Positions 35,343 to 44,031 of a DNA stretch of 64,000 bases are shown piece by piece. The translations under genes were made by a program, and so were the position numbers. The DNA comes from JABDKJ01 sp964609215 (lineage in GTDB: Bacteria > Bacteroidota > Bacteroidia > Flavobacteriales_D > JABDKJ01): positions 46,802 through 110,801 of the forward strand of contig CAZSQZ010000012.1 of NCBI GenBank assembly GCA_964609215.1, read 5' to 3'. A model generated the notes under the pieces. That model made no database searches. It was not told the origin of the DNA and was given only the letters and a program-made list of their open reading frames with translations. Every line of letters begins with the position of its first letter. Position 1 is the first letter of the stretch.

Positions 35343-36421
35343 ACTGTTTCTCCTGCCTTCAGTTTTTCCGTGTTCTCTGCTAATTTTAGTGCATCAATAA
35401 TCTCTTGAACGTCTCCATCCACAATATTCTGAAGGTTATATAATGTGAGATTTATTCTATGATCTGTAACTCTTCCTTGTGGATAATTATAGGTTCTAAT
35501 TTTAGCTGAACGATCACCAGAAGAAACCATAGACTTTCTTTTTGTTGCATCTTCTGCTAATTTCTTTTGCAATTCAATCTCATAAATACGAGATCTTAAA
35601 ACTTTTAAAGCCTTGTCGTAATTCTTCAGTTTAGATTTCTGATCCTGGCATTGCGCAACAACTCCAGTTGGTATATGTGTAATTCTAATTGCTGAATAGG
35701 TAGTATTCACGGATTGTCCTCCTGGTCCTGAAGAACAATAAGAATCAACCCTTAAATCCGCTTCCTTAATCTCAACATCAAATTCTTCAGCTTCAGGCAA
35801 TACAATAACAGTGGCAGCCGAAGTATGAACCCTTCCTTGCGTTTCAGTTTGAGGCACTCTTTGCACTCGATGCACACCAGCTTCAAATTTTAGTTCTCCG
35901 TATGCACCTGTTCCGTTCACATTAAAAATAATTTCCTTATAACCTCCAGAAGTTCCTTCATTCGCGTCTACAAGTTCAGTTTTCAACCCTTTTGAAGAAA
36001 TATACTTTGTGTACATTCTATACAAATCACCTGCAAAAATACTGGCTTCATCACCTCCAGTTCCCGCCCTAATTTCTACAACTGCATTCTTTGCATCTTC
36101 AGGATCTTTTGGAATGAGTAAATACTTAATTTCCTCATCCATTTCCTCTTTTTTCTGGCTCAATTCATCTAGCTCCATCTTCGCCATTTCCTTAAATTCA
36201 GGATCACTTTCGTTGGCAATAATTTCTTTGGATGATGCTATGTTCTCAACAACATTTTTGTAGTCGTGATAGGCCTTAACGATTTCTTCTAAGTCCTTAT
36301 ATTCCTTAGCAAATTTAGTATAGACCTTTTGATCAGCAATCACCGATGGATCTATAATCTTCTTCCCTACTTCAGTATGTCTGTCCGCTATTGCAGCTAG
36401 TTTATTAAGTAAATTATCCAT
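35339..36421 (-). CDS. prfA: Peptide chain release factor 1
   Basis: A 360-residue class I release factor. The catalytic GGQ is in SSGPGGQSVNTTYSA, and the stop-codon recognition loop reads RVPQTETQGRVHTS, giving the PxT motif (PQT) typical of RF1, which reads UAA and UAG. Length equals E. coli RF1. It heads a two-gene unit with pyrF and is divergent from the pyruvate dehydrogenase gene. Confidence 0.97.
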   Translation of the reverse strand: MDNLLNKLAAIADRHTEVGKKIIDPSVIADQKVYTKFAKEYKDLEEIVKAYHDYKNVVENIASSKEIIANESDPEFKEMAKMELDELSQKKEEMDEEIKYLLIPKDPEDAKNAVVEIRAGTGGDEASIFAGDLYRMYTKYISSKGLKTELVDANEGTSGGYKEIIFNVNGTGAYGELKFEAGVHRVQRVPQTETQGRVHTSAATVIVLPEAEEFDVEIKEADLRVDSYCSSGPGGQSVNTTYSAIRITHIPTGVVAQCQDQKSKLKNYDKALKVLRSRIYEIELQKKLAEDATKRKSMVSSGDRSAKIRTYNYPQGRVTDHRINLTLYNLQNIVDGDVQEIIDALKLAENTEKLKAGETV

Positions 36422-36522
36422 CGGTTAATCTTGGCACAAATTTATCAGAATTTAATCAGCAAACAATTTGAAAAATCTATTGTTTTTGTAGTAAATTAGC
36501 CGACCAAATTTTTCAGGAAATT

Positions 36523-37506
36523 ATGAGAACAGTAACATTTAGAGAAGCTGTAGCTGAGGCAATGAGTGAGGAAATGAGAAGAGACGAAAATGTCTTTTTA
36601 ATGGGAGAAGAAGTTGCTGAGTACAACGGTGCATATAAAGCAAGTAAAGGTATGCTGGACGAGTTTGGTCCAAAAAGAGTTATTGACACTCCTATTTCTG
36701 AATTAGGTTTTGCTGGAATTGGTGTTGGTGCTGCAATGAATGGTTTAAGACCAATTGTTGAGTTTATGACCTGGAATTTTGCAATTTTGGCTGCCGATCA
36801 AATTATCAATTGTGCAGCTAAAATGTTACAAATGTCCGGGGGGCAATTTGGAGCTCCAATTGTGTTTAGAGCACCAAATGGTCAGGCAGGTCAGTTAGCT
36901 GCTACCCATTCCCAAGCTTTTGAGTCTTTTTACGCTCATATACCTGGATTGAAAGTGGTTACACCATCAAACCCCTATGATGCAAAAGGTCTTATAAAGT
37001 TTGCTGTAAGAGATGATGATCCAGTATTAATAATGGAATCTGAAAGAATGTATGGAGATACCGCTGAAATTCCCGATGGTGAGTATCTTATCCCAATTGG
37101 TGTTGCAGATGTTGTAAAAGAAGGCAGCGATATTACCTTAGTGAGTTTTGGTAAGATTATGAAAACAGTAAACAAGGCTGCCGAAGAATTGCAAAAGGAA
37201 GGAATTAATGCTGAAGTTATTGATATAAGAACAATCAGACCTTTAGATATAGACACATTGGTTAATTCTGTTAAGAAAACAAATAGAATGGTAATAATTG
37301 AAGAAGATCATCCTGTTTGTTCGGTTTCCTCAGAAATTGCTTATCGAGTTCAAAGACACGCTTTTGACTATTTAGATGCTCCAGTTAGACGAGTAACCAT
37401 GTCAGATACCCCTTTTGCTTTTTCACCCACTTTGATTGCTGAAGCCTTACCATCATTGGAAAAAGTAGTGAAAGCCGCAAAAGAAGTAAGCTACGCAAGC
37501 ATCTAA
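36523..37506 (+). CDS. Pyruvate dehydrogenase E1 component, beta subunit
   Basis: A 327-residue transketolase-like subunit matching PdhB: REAVAEAMSEEMRRDENVFLMGEEVAEYNGAYKASKGM, DTPISELGFAGIGVGAAMNGLRPIVEFM and a C-terminal IRTIRPLDIDTLVNSVKKTNRMVIIEED. It binds thiamine diphosphate together with the alpha subunit and feeds acetyl-CoA to the TCA cycle. The E1 alpha and E2 genes are not adjacent. Substrate choice between pyruvate and branched-chain oxoacids rests on overall resemblance. Confidence 0.88.
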   Translation: MRTVTFREAVAEAMSEEMRRDENVFLMGEEVAEYNGAYKASKGMLDEFGPKRVIDTPISELGFAGIGVGAAMNGLRPIVEFMTWNFAILAADQIINCAAKMLQMSGGQFGAPIVFRAPNGQAGQLAATHSQAFESFYAHIPGLKVVTPSNPYDAKGLIKFAVRDDDPVLIMESERMYGDTAEIPDGEYLIPIGVADVVKEGSDITLVSFGKIMKTVNKAAEELQKEGINAEVIDIRTIRPLDIDTLVNSVKKTNRMVIIEEDHPVCSVSSEIAYRVQRHAFDYLDAPVRRVTMSDTPFAFSPTLIAEALPSLEKVVKAAKEVSYASI

Positions 37507-37556
37507 ACACCTGGCTAACAATATATTACAAACCTTTTAAATAGCTTAGCAAATTC

Positions 37557-37588
37557 TTTGCATAAGCCACTCCAAAGCTCTATTTTTG
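37557..37588 (+). promoter_or_regulatory. Promoter of the pyrophosphatase gene
   Basis: TTTG (37557-37560), a 20-base spacer, then TATTTTTG (37581-37588), a full match to the TTTG/TAnnTTTG promoter of Bacteroidota. Transcription would start near 37595, giving a leader of about 28 bases before the ATG at 37623. Confidence 0.55.
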
Positions 37589-37622
37589 CGCTCCAAAATT
37601 TTAAACACAAATTTTAACCAAA

Positions 37623-39950
37623 ATGAGCCAGGAAACTGTTTCATCAATCTTTTTACAAATGGGATTAAGTCAATATGTTATTTATATGGTGCCAGCTCTG
37701 GCGATCATCGGGCTGCTTTATATGTTCATTAAAAGGTCATGGGTTTTAAAACAAGACGCTGGCGATGGCAAGATGCAGGAAATTTCAAAATATATTTATG
37801 AGGGTGCATTAGCGTTCTTAAAAGCTGAATATAGATTGCTATTAATATTTGTAATTGTTGCTGGTGTAGCATTGGGAATTGTTGCATGGGTTGTTCCTAC
37901 TACACCATACATGATTATTCCAGCTTTTGTGATTGGAGCTTTCTTTTCAGCGTTTGCAGGAAACATAGGTATGAGAATAGCAACACAATCAAATGTGAGA
38001 ACAACTCAAGCCGCAAGAACGAGCTTACCAAAAGCCCTTCAGGTAGCATTTGGTGGTGGAACAGTTATGGGATTAGGTGTTGCAGGACTTGCAGTTTTCG
38101 GATTAAGTGTCCTATTTATTCTCTTCTTGAATATGATTCCAGAAGATGGAGCAAGTGTTGTAGATAACATGACACATGTACTGGAAGCATTAGCTGGTTT
38201 CTCATTAGGTGCAGAATCCATTGCTCTTTTCGCAAGAGTTGGTGGTGGTATATACACCAAGGCAGCAGATGTTGGTGCTGACTTAGTAGGTAAAGTAGAG
38301 GCTGGAATCCCGGAAGATGACCCTAGAAACCCCGCAACAATTGCAGATAATGTTGGTGACAATGTTGGTGATGTTGCAGGTATGGGAGCTGATTTATTTG
38401 GTTCTTATGTAGCTACTGTTCTAGCAACTATGGTACTGGGAAATTATCTAATTCGAGACAATGGTGGCGATATGTCTGTTCATGGTTTCCATGGTTATGG
38501 AACAATCTTACTTCCACTGGTTATAGCCGGTTTGGGAATTATCTTCTCCATTGTGGGAACATTATTAGTAAAAATTAAAGACAATAACGCAAAAGAGCCA
38601 GAAGTTCAAAAAGCATTAAATATTGGAAACTGGACATCTATCATACTAACTGCAATTGCTTGTTTTTTCCTAACAAAAAAAATGCTTCCAGAAACAATGA
38701 ATATGGAATTCTTTGGTGTTGGAATCGTTGGAATTACATCAATTAGAGTATTCGGAGCTGTTTGTGTTGGTCTGATTGTAGGAGGTTTAATTTCTTACTT
38801 CACGGAATATTATACTGGGTTAGGTAAAAAACCAATTTTAGGAATTGTACAAAAATCATCTACCGGAGCTGCGACTAATATCATTGCTGGTTTAGGTGTA
38901 GGAATGATTTCTACTTTTTCCTCCGTTTTATTGTTCGCAATTGCAATTTGGGCATCTTATGCCTTTGCTGGATTTTATGGTGTGGCTATTGCTGCCTCAG
39001 CAATGATGGCCACTACTGCTATGCAATTGGCTATTGATGCTTTTGGCCCTATTGCCGATAACGCTGGTGGTGTTGCGGAAATGAGTGAATTACCAGAAGA
39101 GGTAAGAACCAGAACAGATATTTTAGATTCTGTGGGTAATACAACAGCTGCAACTGGAAAGGGTTTTGCAATTGCATCAGCAGCCTTAACCGCTCTTGCT
39201 TTATTTGCTGCCTTTGTTACGTTTACAGGTATTGACGGAATTAACATTTTCAAAGCACCTGTTTTGGCAATGCTATTTGTGGGTGGAATGGTTCCGGTTG
39301 TGTTTTCGGCATTGGCCATGAATTCGGTCGGAAAAGCAGCCATGGAAATGGTTCAAGAAGTTAGAAGACAGTTCAAGGAAATCCCTGGAATTATGGAAGG
39401 AACTGGAACTCCTGAATATGGTAAATGTGTTGACATTTCTACTAAAGCAGCATTGAAAGAAATGATGTTACCAGGAGCATTGACCATTGCTTTCCCTATT
39501 GTTATCGCATTCCTACCTCAACTTTTTGGATATAATAATTTAGAAGTTGCGGAAATGTTAGGAGGGTATATGGCTGGTGTTACCGTTTCTGGTGTTTTAT
39601 GGGCTATTTTTCAAAACAATGCTGGTGGTGCTTGGGACAATGCAAAGAAATCCTTTGAGGCTGGTGTTGAGATTAATGGTGAAATGACCTATAAAGGTTC
39701 AGATGCTCACAAAGCTGCAGTAACTGGAGACACTGTGGGTGACCCATTTAAAGATACTTCAGGACCTTCAATGAACATCCTCATTAAATTGACTTGTTTA
39801 ATTGGATTGGTTCTAGCACCAATTTTAGGAATGGACTCCTCTAAAAAAGCAACTCTTCCACCAAATACAATACCTTCAATTGACATGAATATTGATACAC
39901 AAAACTTAGTTACAGAAGTTGAACACAGTGATGCTTTTGTTATTGAGTAA
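37623..39950 (+). CDS. hppA: Membrane-bound ion-translocating pyrophosphatase (K+-dependent type)
   Basis: A 775-residue protein with about 16 membrane segments that hydrolyses PPi and pumps Na+ or H+. The PPi/Mg2+ sites DVGADLVGKVEAGIPEDDPRNPATIADNVGDNVGD and DAFGPIADNAGG are intact, as is GDTVGDPFKDTSGPSMNILIKL. The cytoplasmic GNTTAATGKGFAI has alanine and glycine where K+-independent enzymes have lysine and threonine, which marks the K+-dependent group; many members of that group pump Na+. The actual coupling ion needs experiment. It carries its own promoter. Confidence 0.93.
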   Translation: MSQETVSSIFLQMGLSQYVIYMVPALAIIGLLYMFIKRSWVLKQDAGDGKMQEISKYIYEGALAFLKAEYRLLLIFVIVAGVALGIVAWVVPTTPYMIIPAFVIGAFFSAFAGNIGMRIATQSNVRTTQAARTSLPKALQVAFGGGTVMGLGVAGLAVFGLSVLFILFLNMIPEDGASVVDNMTHVLEALAGFSLGAESIALFARVGGGIYTKAADVGADLVGKVEAGIPEDDPRNPATIADNVGDNVGDVAGMGADLFGSYVATVLATMVLGNYLIRDNGGDMSVHGFHGYGTILLPLVIAGLGIIFSIVGTLLVKIKDNNAKEPEVQKALNIGNWTSIILTAIACFFLTKKMLPETMNMEFFGVGIVGITSIRVFGAVCVGLIVGGLISYFTEYYTGLGKKPILGIVQKSSTGAATNIIAGLGVGMISTFSSVLLFAIAIWASYAFAGFYGVAIAASAMMATTAMQLAIDAFGPIADNAGGVAEMSELPEEVRTRTDILDSVGNTTAATGKGFAIASAALTALALFAAFVTFTGIDGINIFKAPVLAMLFVGGMVPVVFSALAMNSVGKAAMEMVQEVRRQFKEIPGIMEGTGTPEYGKCVDISTKAALKEMMLPGALTIAFPIVIAFLPQLFGYNNLEVAEMLGGYMAGVTVSGVLWAIFQNNAGGAWDNAKKSFEAGVEINGEMTYKGSDAHKAAVTGDTVGDPFKDTSGPSMNILIKLTCLIGLVLAPILGMDSSKKATLPPNTIPSIDMNIDTQNLVTEVEHSDAFVIE

Positions 39951-39984
39951 TAAATAGATTATAAATCCACTTTAAACATAAAAA

Positions 39985-40752
39985 ATGAAAAAGATATTTT
40001 TCTTATTAATGGCAGCCGGGATGTTATTTGCATGCCAATCTGCACAAGACAAAATGAACGATGCTGCTGATAAAGCAGGTGATGCTATGGCTGATGCTAC
40101 TGATAAAGCAGGTGATGCTATGGGTGACATGGCCGATAAAGCAGGCGATGCCATGGGTGACATGGCCGACAAAGCAGGTGATGCTATGGCTAAAGCTATT
40201 TCTGGCTCTTACGATGAAATTAAAGGCGCCCTAGGAGCCAATGCGATGACATTGAGTGACAATAGCACAATAAACTGGAAAGGATCTAAAGCGGTTGGTG
40301 CTGGTCATGAAGGTACTATTGCTTTTAAAGAAGGTATGTTAAGCATGAGTGAAGGATCTATTAGTGGTGCATTCACTATCGACATGACTAGCATTAAAAA
40401 TACTGATTTAGATGCTGAAAGTGCAGCAAAATTAGTTGGTCACCTCTCTAGCCCAGATTTCTTTGATATTGCAAATAATCCTATGGCAACATTAGTATTT
40501 AATAATATTGCTGTTGGAGATGGCGGATCATTCACAGGAAATGCAAGACTTGATTTAAAAGGCAAGACTACTTACAATGAGGTTTCTGGTAACATTTCTA
40601 AAACTGATGCTGGAACTATGGCTATTGTAAATATGAACTTTGACAGAGCAGAACACGATGTTCAATATGGCTCTGGAAAATTCTTCGAGAATTTAGGAGA
40701 TAAATTAATCAATGATGAAGTTAATTTGAACGGAACATTATTGTTCAACTAA
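39985..40752 (+). CDS. YceI-domain lipoprotein with N-terminal 11-residue repeats
   Basis: A 255-residue lipoprotein (lipobox ...GMLFAC, then QSAQDK). Residues about 29-72 are four 11-residue repeats based on DKAGDAMGDMA, predicted to form an amphipathic helix. From about residue 75 a YceI beta-barrel follows (INWKGSKAVGAGHEGTIAFKEG, LVGHLSSPDFFDIANNP, VNMNFDRAEHDVQYGSGKFFENLGDK). YceI proteins bind isoprenoid-type lipids in the periplasm. The repeat tether is unusual and could space the barrel from the membrane. An intrinsic terminator follows. Confidence 0.87.
   Translation: MKKIFFLLMAAGMLFACQSAQDKMNDAADKAGDAMADATDKAGDAMGDMADKAGDAMGDMADKAGDAMAKAISGSYDEIKGALGANAMTLSDNSTINWKGSKAVGAGHEGTIAFKEGMLSMSEGSISGAFTIDMTSIKNTDLDAESAAKLVGHLSSPDFFDIANNPMATLVFNNIAVGDGGSFTGNARLDLKGKTTYNEVSGNISKTDAGTMAIVNMNFDRAEHDVQYGSGKFFENLGDKLINDEVNLNGTLLFN
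40069..40200 (+). repeat. Four tandem 33-bp in-frame repeats
   Basis: Units start at 40069, 40102, 40135 and 40168 and encode DKAGDAMADAT, DKAGDAMGDMA (twice) and DKAGDAMAKAI. The unit is exactly 11 codons, so changes in copy number would keep the frame. The two middle units are identical in protein and nearly so in DNA, suggesting recent duplication. Confidence 0.85.
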
Positions 40753-40776
40753 ATTACTCTTCGTAAAAGAATTCTG

Positions 40777-40811
40777 AAATCTCGTTTCATTAAGAAACGA
40801 GATTTTTTTTT
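40777..40811 (+). terminator. Intrinsic terminator after the YceI gene
   Basis: A 12-bp stem (AAATCTCGTTTC with its complement, loop ATTAA) followed by a run of nine T, 25 bp after the stop codon. Oriented for the plus strand. Confidence 0.85.
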
Positions 40812-40815
40812 GCAT

Positions 40816-40853
40816 AAAAAAACCCCGATACACACTATGAAAATGTATCGGGG
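40816..40853 (-). terminator. Intrinsic terminator after the deoxynucleoside kinase gene
   Basis: A 9-bp GC-rich stem (CCCCGATAC at 40823-40831 with GTATCGGGG at 40845-40853). On the minus strand it is followed by seven T (the A run at 40816-40822), and it lies 29 bp past the kinase stop codon. It stands back-to-back with the plus-strand terminator. Confidence 0.8.
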
Positions 40854-40882
40854 AAATTATATTGGCTCGTGTTTACCGTATT

Positions 40883-41509
40883 TTATTTGGCTGTTTCAAA
40901 CAACCCATTGACCTCTGCATCAACTGCACTAATAATCTTGCCCAAGTCCTCCTTATTATTTCTAAAGTCATTATCGTCCATATCAATAACTAATAGATTT
41001 CCTTTATCATAAGAAGATATCCAAGCTTCATATCTTTCGTTTAATCTTTTCAAATAATCTAAACGAATTGCCTCTTCATAATCTCTTCCCCTTTGCTGGA
41101 TCTGATTGACTAATGTAGGTACTGAAGCCCTTAAATATATCAATAAATCAGGTGCTTCGATAAAATTTTCCAAAGTATTGAATAGCTCACAGTAGTTTTC
41201 ATAATCCCTAGTAGACATCAGTCCCATAGCATGAAGATTAGGAGCAAATATGTGCGCATCTTCATAAATCGTTCTGTCTTGAATAATTCTCTTTTTCCCA
41301 TTTAAAAATTCTCTGATTTGATTAAATCTGGAATTCAAAAAATAGATTTGAAGATTGAAAGACCACCTTTGCATATCATCATAAAAATCGTTGATATATG
41401 GGTTATCCTCAACATCTTCATAATGCGCTTGCCAATTATAATGTTTTGAAAGTAGTCCTGTAAGTGTGGTTTTGCCGGAACCAATGTTACCAGCTATAGC
41501 TACGTACAT
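40883..41509 (-). CDS. Deoxynucleoside kinase (deoxyadenosine/deoxyguanosine-kinase-like)
   Basis: A 208-residue kinase of the dCK/dGK family, salvaging deoxynucleosides. The P-loop is GNIGSGKTTL (residues 7-16); the catalytic region shows EDVEDNPY and DRTIYEDAHIFA, corresponding to the DRS-type motif; a lid-like arginine stretch is QQRGRDYEEAI. Exact base specificity cannot be told from the sequence. It has its own terminator and a 69-bp gap from the upstream gene. Confidence 0.88.
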   Translation of the reverse strand: MYVAIAGNIGSGKTTLTGLLSKHYNWQAHYEDVEDNPYINDFYDDMQRWSFNLQIYFLNSRFNQIREFLNGKKRIIQDRTIYEDAHIFAPNLHAMGLMSTRDYENYCELFNTLENFIEAPDLLIYLRASVPTLVNQIQQRGRDYEEAIRLDYLKRLNERYEAWISSYDKGNLLVIDMDDNDFRNNKEDLGKIISAVDAEVNGLFETAK

Positions 41510-41578
41510 GTTCGAGTAATTTATAGTTACAACGAAGTTATAAATTTGGACGAAGCCGCCATCAATTGTTTATAACTT

Positions 41579-42352
41579 CTACTGTTTATCAGGGTTAGCG
41601 TGAACGGTAACTCTATTTTTCTTTTGAGTAAAAATCCGATTGGACTGAAAAGTGAAACCATCTAATTCGGTTTCCATAACATCAATTTCATATTCCAAGA
41701 AATCTTTCTGGACATACTTAAAAATCTTTCCCTTCTCCAAAAAATAAATAAAATCGTTGTGCACCTCTATTTTAGAATCAATGTTTAAAGGAATAGTTTT
41801 AACCCAATTTCCATAAACATCAAAAACATAAATTCCCTTTTCTGAATCTCTCACATAAAGCAAATTTCCCCTTTCAATCATTTGATCAGCCTTAAGTGTT
41901 CGACCAAGTAACAGACTTAAATTTCCTGTTTTAGAAATGACCTGCATCTGTCTATTCACCCTAATCAACTCAAAATTATCTCTTTCAAAAATCCAGAAAT
42001 TATTATCTGCCGAATGGCATGCATTGGTGACGTTAGAAAAATTATGATTAATAGGATAAATAGTACTTCCTTGCTGACTTAAGGTATTATCTAAAAAGAC
42101 AATTGCTTGAATATCTCTGTAAAACAATAATGGCTTAAGCGATAAGTTCACATCTACTACTGAAATATTACCCAGAGAAATTTCATTAAAAGAATACAAA
42201 TGTTCTCCTGTTTCGGAGTACAAAAACAAATCAGAATTATTAGAAATATATATCTGATTTAAATTATTAGAATAAATTTCTGTATTGCCTTCTGGAATTT
42301 CAAAACTATTTAAGCCAAGGATTAGGGAACATAAGAAAAATACAAATTTCAT
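41579..42352 (-). CDS. Secreted protein of unknown function, possibly propeller-like
   Basis: A 257-residue protein with a signal peptide (MKFVFFLCSLILGLNS) and no membrane helices afterwards. It is rich in short beta strands with recurring patterns such as LFLYSETGEHLYSF, NFWIFERDNFELIRVN and GIYVFDVYGNWVKTI, reminiscent of propeller blades, but no family was recognised. Its start overlaps the end of the GH3-family gene by 4 bp, so the two proteins are made together, although one is exported and the other looks cytoplasmic. Confidence 0.65.
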   Translation of the reverse strand: MKFVFFLCSLILGLNSFEIPEGNTEIYSNNLNQIYISNNSDLFLYSETGEHLYSFNEISLGNISVVDVNLSLKPLLFYRDIQAIVFLDNTLSQQGSTIYPINHNFSNVTNACHSADNNFWIFERDNFELIRVNRQMQVISKTGNLSLLLGRTLKADQMIERGNLLYVRDSEKGIYVFDVYGNWVKTIPLNIDSKIEVHNDFIYFLEKGKIFKYVQKDFLEYEIDVMETELDGFTFQSNRIFTQKKNRVTVHANPDKQ

Positions 42353-43872
42353 ACATACATCTTTTCTTCCATCATAACGAGAATATCATCTAAATACTTC
42401 CTATCATTAGACAATCTTGGCACTTTATTTTGTCCACCTAGTTTGTTTCTTCCTTTCATCCATTCGTAAAAAGTTCCTTTTACAACAGAATGAATTTTTG
42501 GAAAAGAAAGATTCCCTTTAAAACTTCGCTTTGCCTCATAATCTGAATTAATTTTTTGCAAACTCAAATCCAAAATATTTGCAAATAAATGCACATCCAA
42601 AGGCTCTCTTTCAAATTCAATTATCCACTCATGCCCACCTCCCGAATGATCATCCATAAAAATAGGCCCAGCAGTAAACTCGTTTATAACGGCATTTGTT
42701 TTTTCACATGCAATTTTCAGGCCTCTTTCGGCATTTTCTATAATTAATTCCTCACCAAAGGCATTTATAAAATGCTTGGTTCTACCAGTTACCTTAATTT
42801 TAAATGGCGACTTACTGGTAAAACTTACTGTATCACCAATTAAATAGCGCCATAAACCCGCATTAGTTGAAATAACAATTGCGTAGTTTTTCCCAATCTC
42901 AACCTCATCTATGGTAAGTGTTTTAGGATGTTCTTCATGGATATTCTCCATTGGAATAAACTCATAAAATATTCCGTAATCTAGCATAAGCAGCATGTCT
43001 TCCGAATCATTATCAGATTGAATTCCAAAAAATCCTTCAGAAGCATTGTAGGTTTGGTAGTAGTTCATTCCCAACTTGGGAATAATAGAGTTATACTGCT
43101 CTCTATACGGTTCAAAATTTACTCCACCATGCATAAACAATTCAAGATTTGGCCAGACATCAGTAATGGAATCTGCTCCTTTAATTTCTATAATCCTCTT
43201 CATGGTAATAAGCATCCATGAAGGAACACCACTCAGTACAGAAACATTTTTATTCATGGTAGATTCGGCTAGTTGATCTATTTTCTTTTCCCAATCATCC
43301 ATTAAAGCAATGGATAAACTTGGAACTCTCCTAGCCTGAACCCACAGGGGTAAATTGCTCATTATTATGGCAGATAAATCACCATAGTAAGCATTTGATC
43401 TATACTCGCTTTCTTGTCCACTTCCACCAACAACTAAGGTATTTCCAGCATAAACTTTAGAATTTTCGTTGGATCGAACGTACATAGCCAACAAGTCCTT
43501 TCCTCCCTGAAAATGACAATCTTCTAAGGCTTCCTTAGACACTGGAATCAACTTACTTTTACCTGCAGTTGTTCCTGAAGATTTGGCAAAAAAATTAATA
43601 TCTGTTGGCCACAAAAGATTTTGTTCTCCTTTATAAATCCTGTCAATAATAGGTTTGAAATCCTCATATCTGGAAATGGGAACTCTTTCTTGATAATCTT
43701 TTAGAGTATCGATAGATTTGTAATCATATTTTTTCCCCCACTCGGTGTATTGAGCTTTCTGAACTAATTCATGAATCAATTCATCTTGTACTTCAAACGG
43801 ATGCTTGCAGAACAAATCTATTCTGTGCAAACGTTTCTTCATTATCCAAGAAAAAACGGAATTGAAAGGCAT
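42349..43872 (-). CDS. GH3 family acyl-acid-amido synthetase-like protein
   Basis: A 507-residue member of the ANL adenylating superfamily, GH3 branch (known from plant auxin and jasmonate conjugation; the bacterial role is largely unknown). The ATP-binding FFAKSSGTTAGKSKLIPVS, the central YNASEGFFGIQ and LWRYLIGDTVSF, and KVTGRTKHFINAFGEEL are the adenylation motifs. Probably cytoplasmic. The downstream overlap with a secreted-protein gene is the only context clue; the substrate is unknown. Confidence 0.88.
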   Translation of the reverse strand: MPFNSVFSWIMKKRLHRIDLFCKHPFEVQDELIHELVQKAQYTEWGKKYDYKSIDTLKDYQERVPISRYEDFKPIIDRIYKGEQNLLWPTDINFFAKSSGTTAGKSKLIPVSKEALEDCHFQGGKDLLAMYVRSNENSKVYAGNTLVVGGSGQESEYRSNAYYGDLSAIIMSNLPLWVQARRVPSLSIALMDDWEKKIDQLAESTMNKNVSVLSGVPSWMLITMKRIIEIKGADSITDVWPNLELFMHGGVNFEPYREQYNSIIPKLGMNYYQTYNASEGFFGIQSDNDSEDMLLMLDYGIFYEFIPMENIHEEHPKTLTIDEVEIGKNYAIVISTNAGLWRYLIGDTVSFTSKSPFKIKVTGRTKHFINAFGEELIIENAERGLKIACEKTNAVINEFTAGPIFMDDHSGGGHEWIIEFEREPLDVHLFANILDLSLQKINSDYEAKRSFKGNLSFPKIHSVVKGTFYEWMKGRNKLGGQNKVPRLSNDRKYLDDILVMMEEKMYV

Positions 43873-44031
43873 ATTGGTCGTGTTTAAAGCTAAGGCAATT
43901 TAATAATTATTGGCGAATAGATAGATCAAAGTAATATTAACATGATTTTCAGCTTATTAAAGTGAATAAACAAGCTTTCCGATTGGACAGGAGCATTTCT
44001 TTAAATTATCTTCGTTTCTAATTTCATTTTA

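Noticed and set aside
40069..40200. Tandem repeats considered as CRISPR-like array
   Set aside because: The 33-bp units are contiguous without spacers and code in frame for protein repeats.
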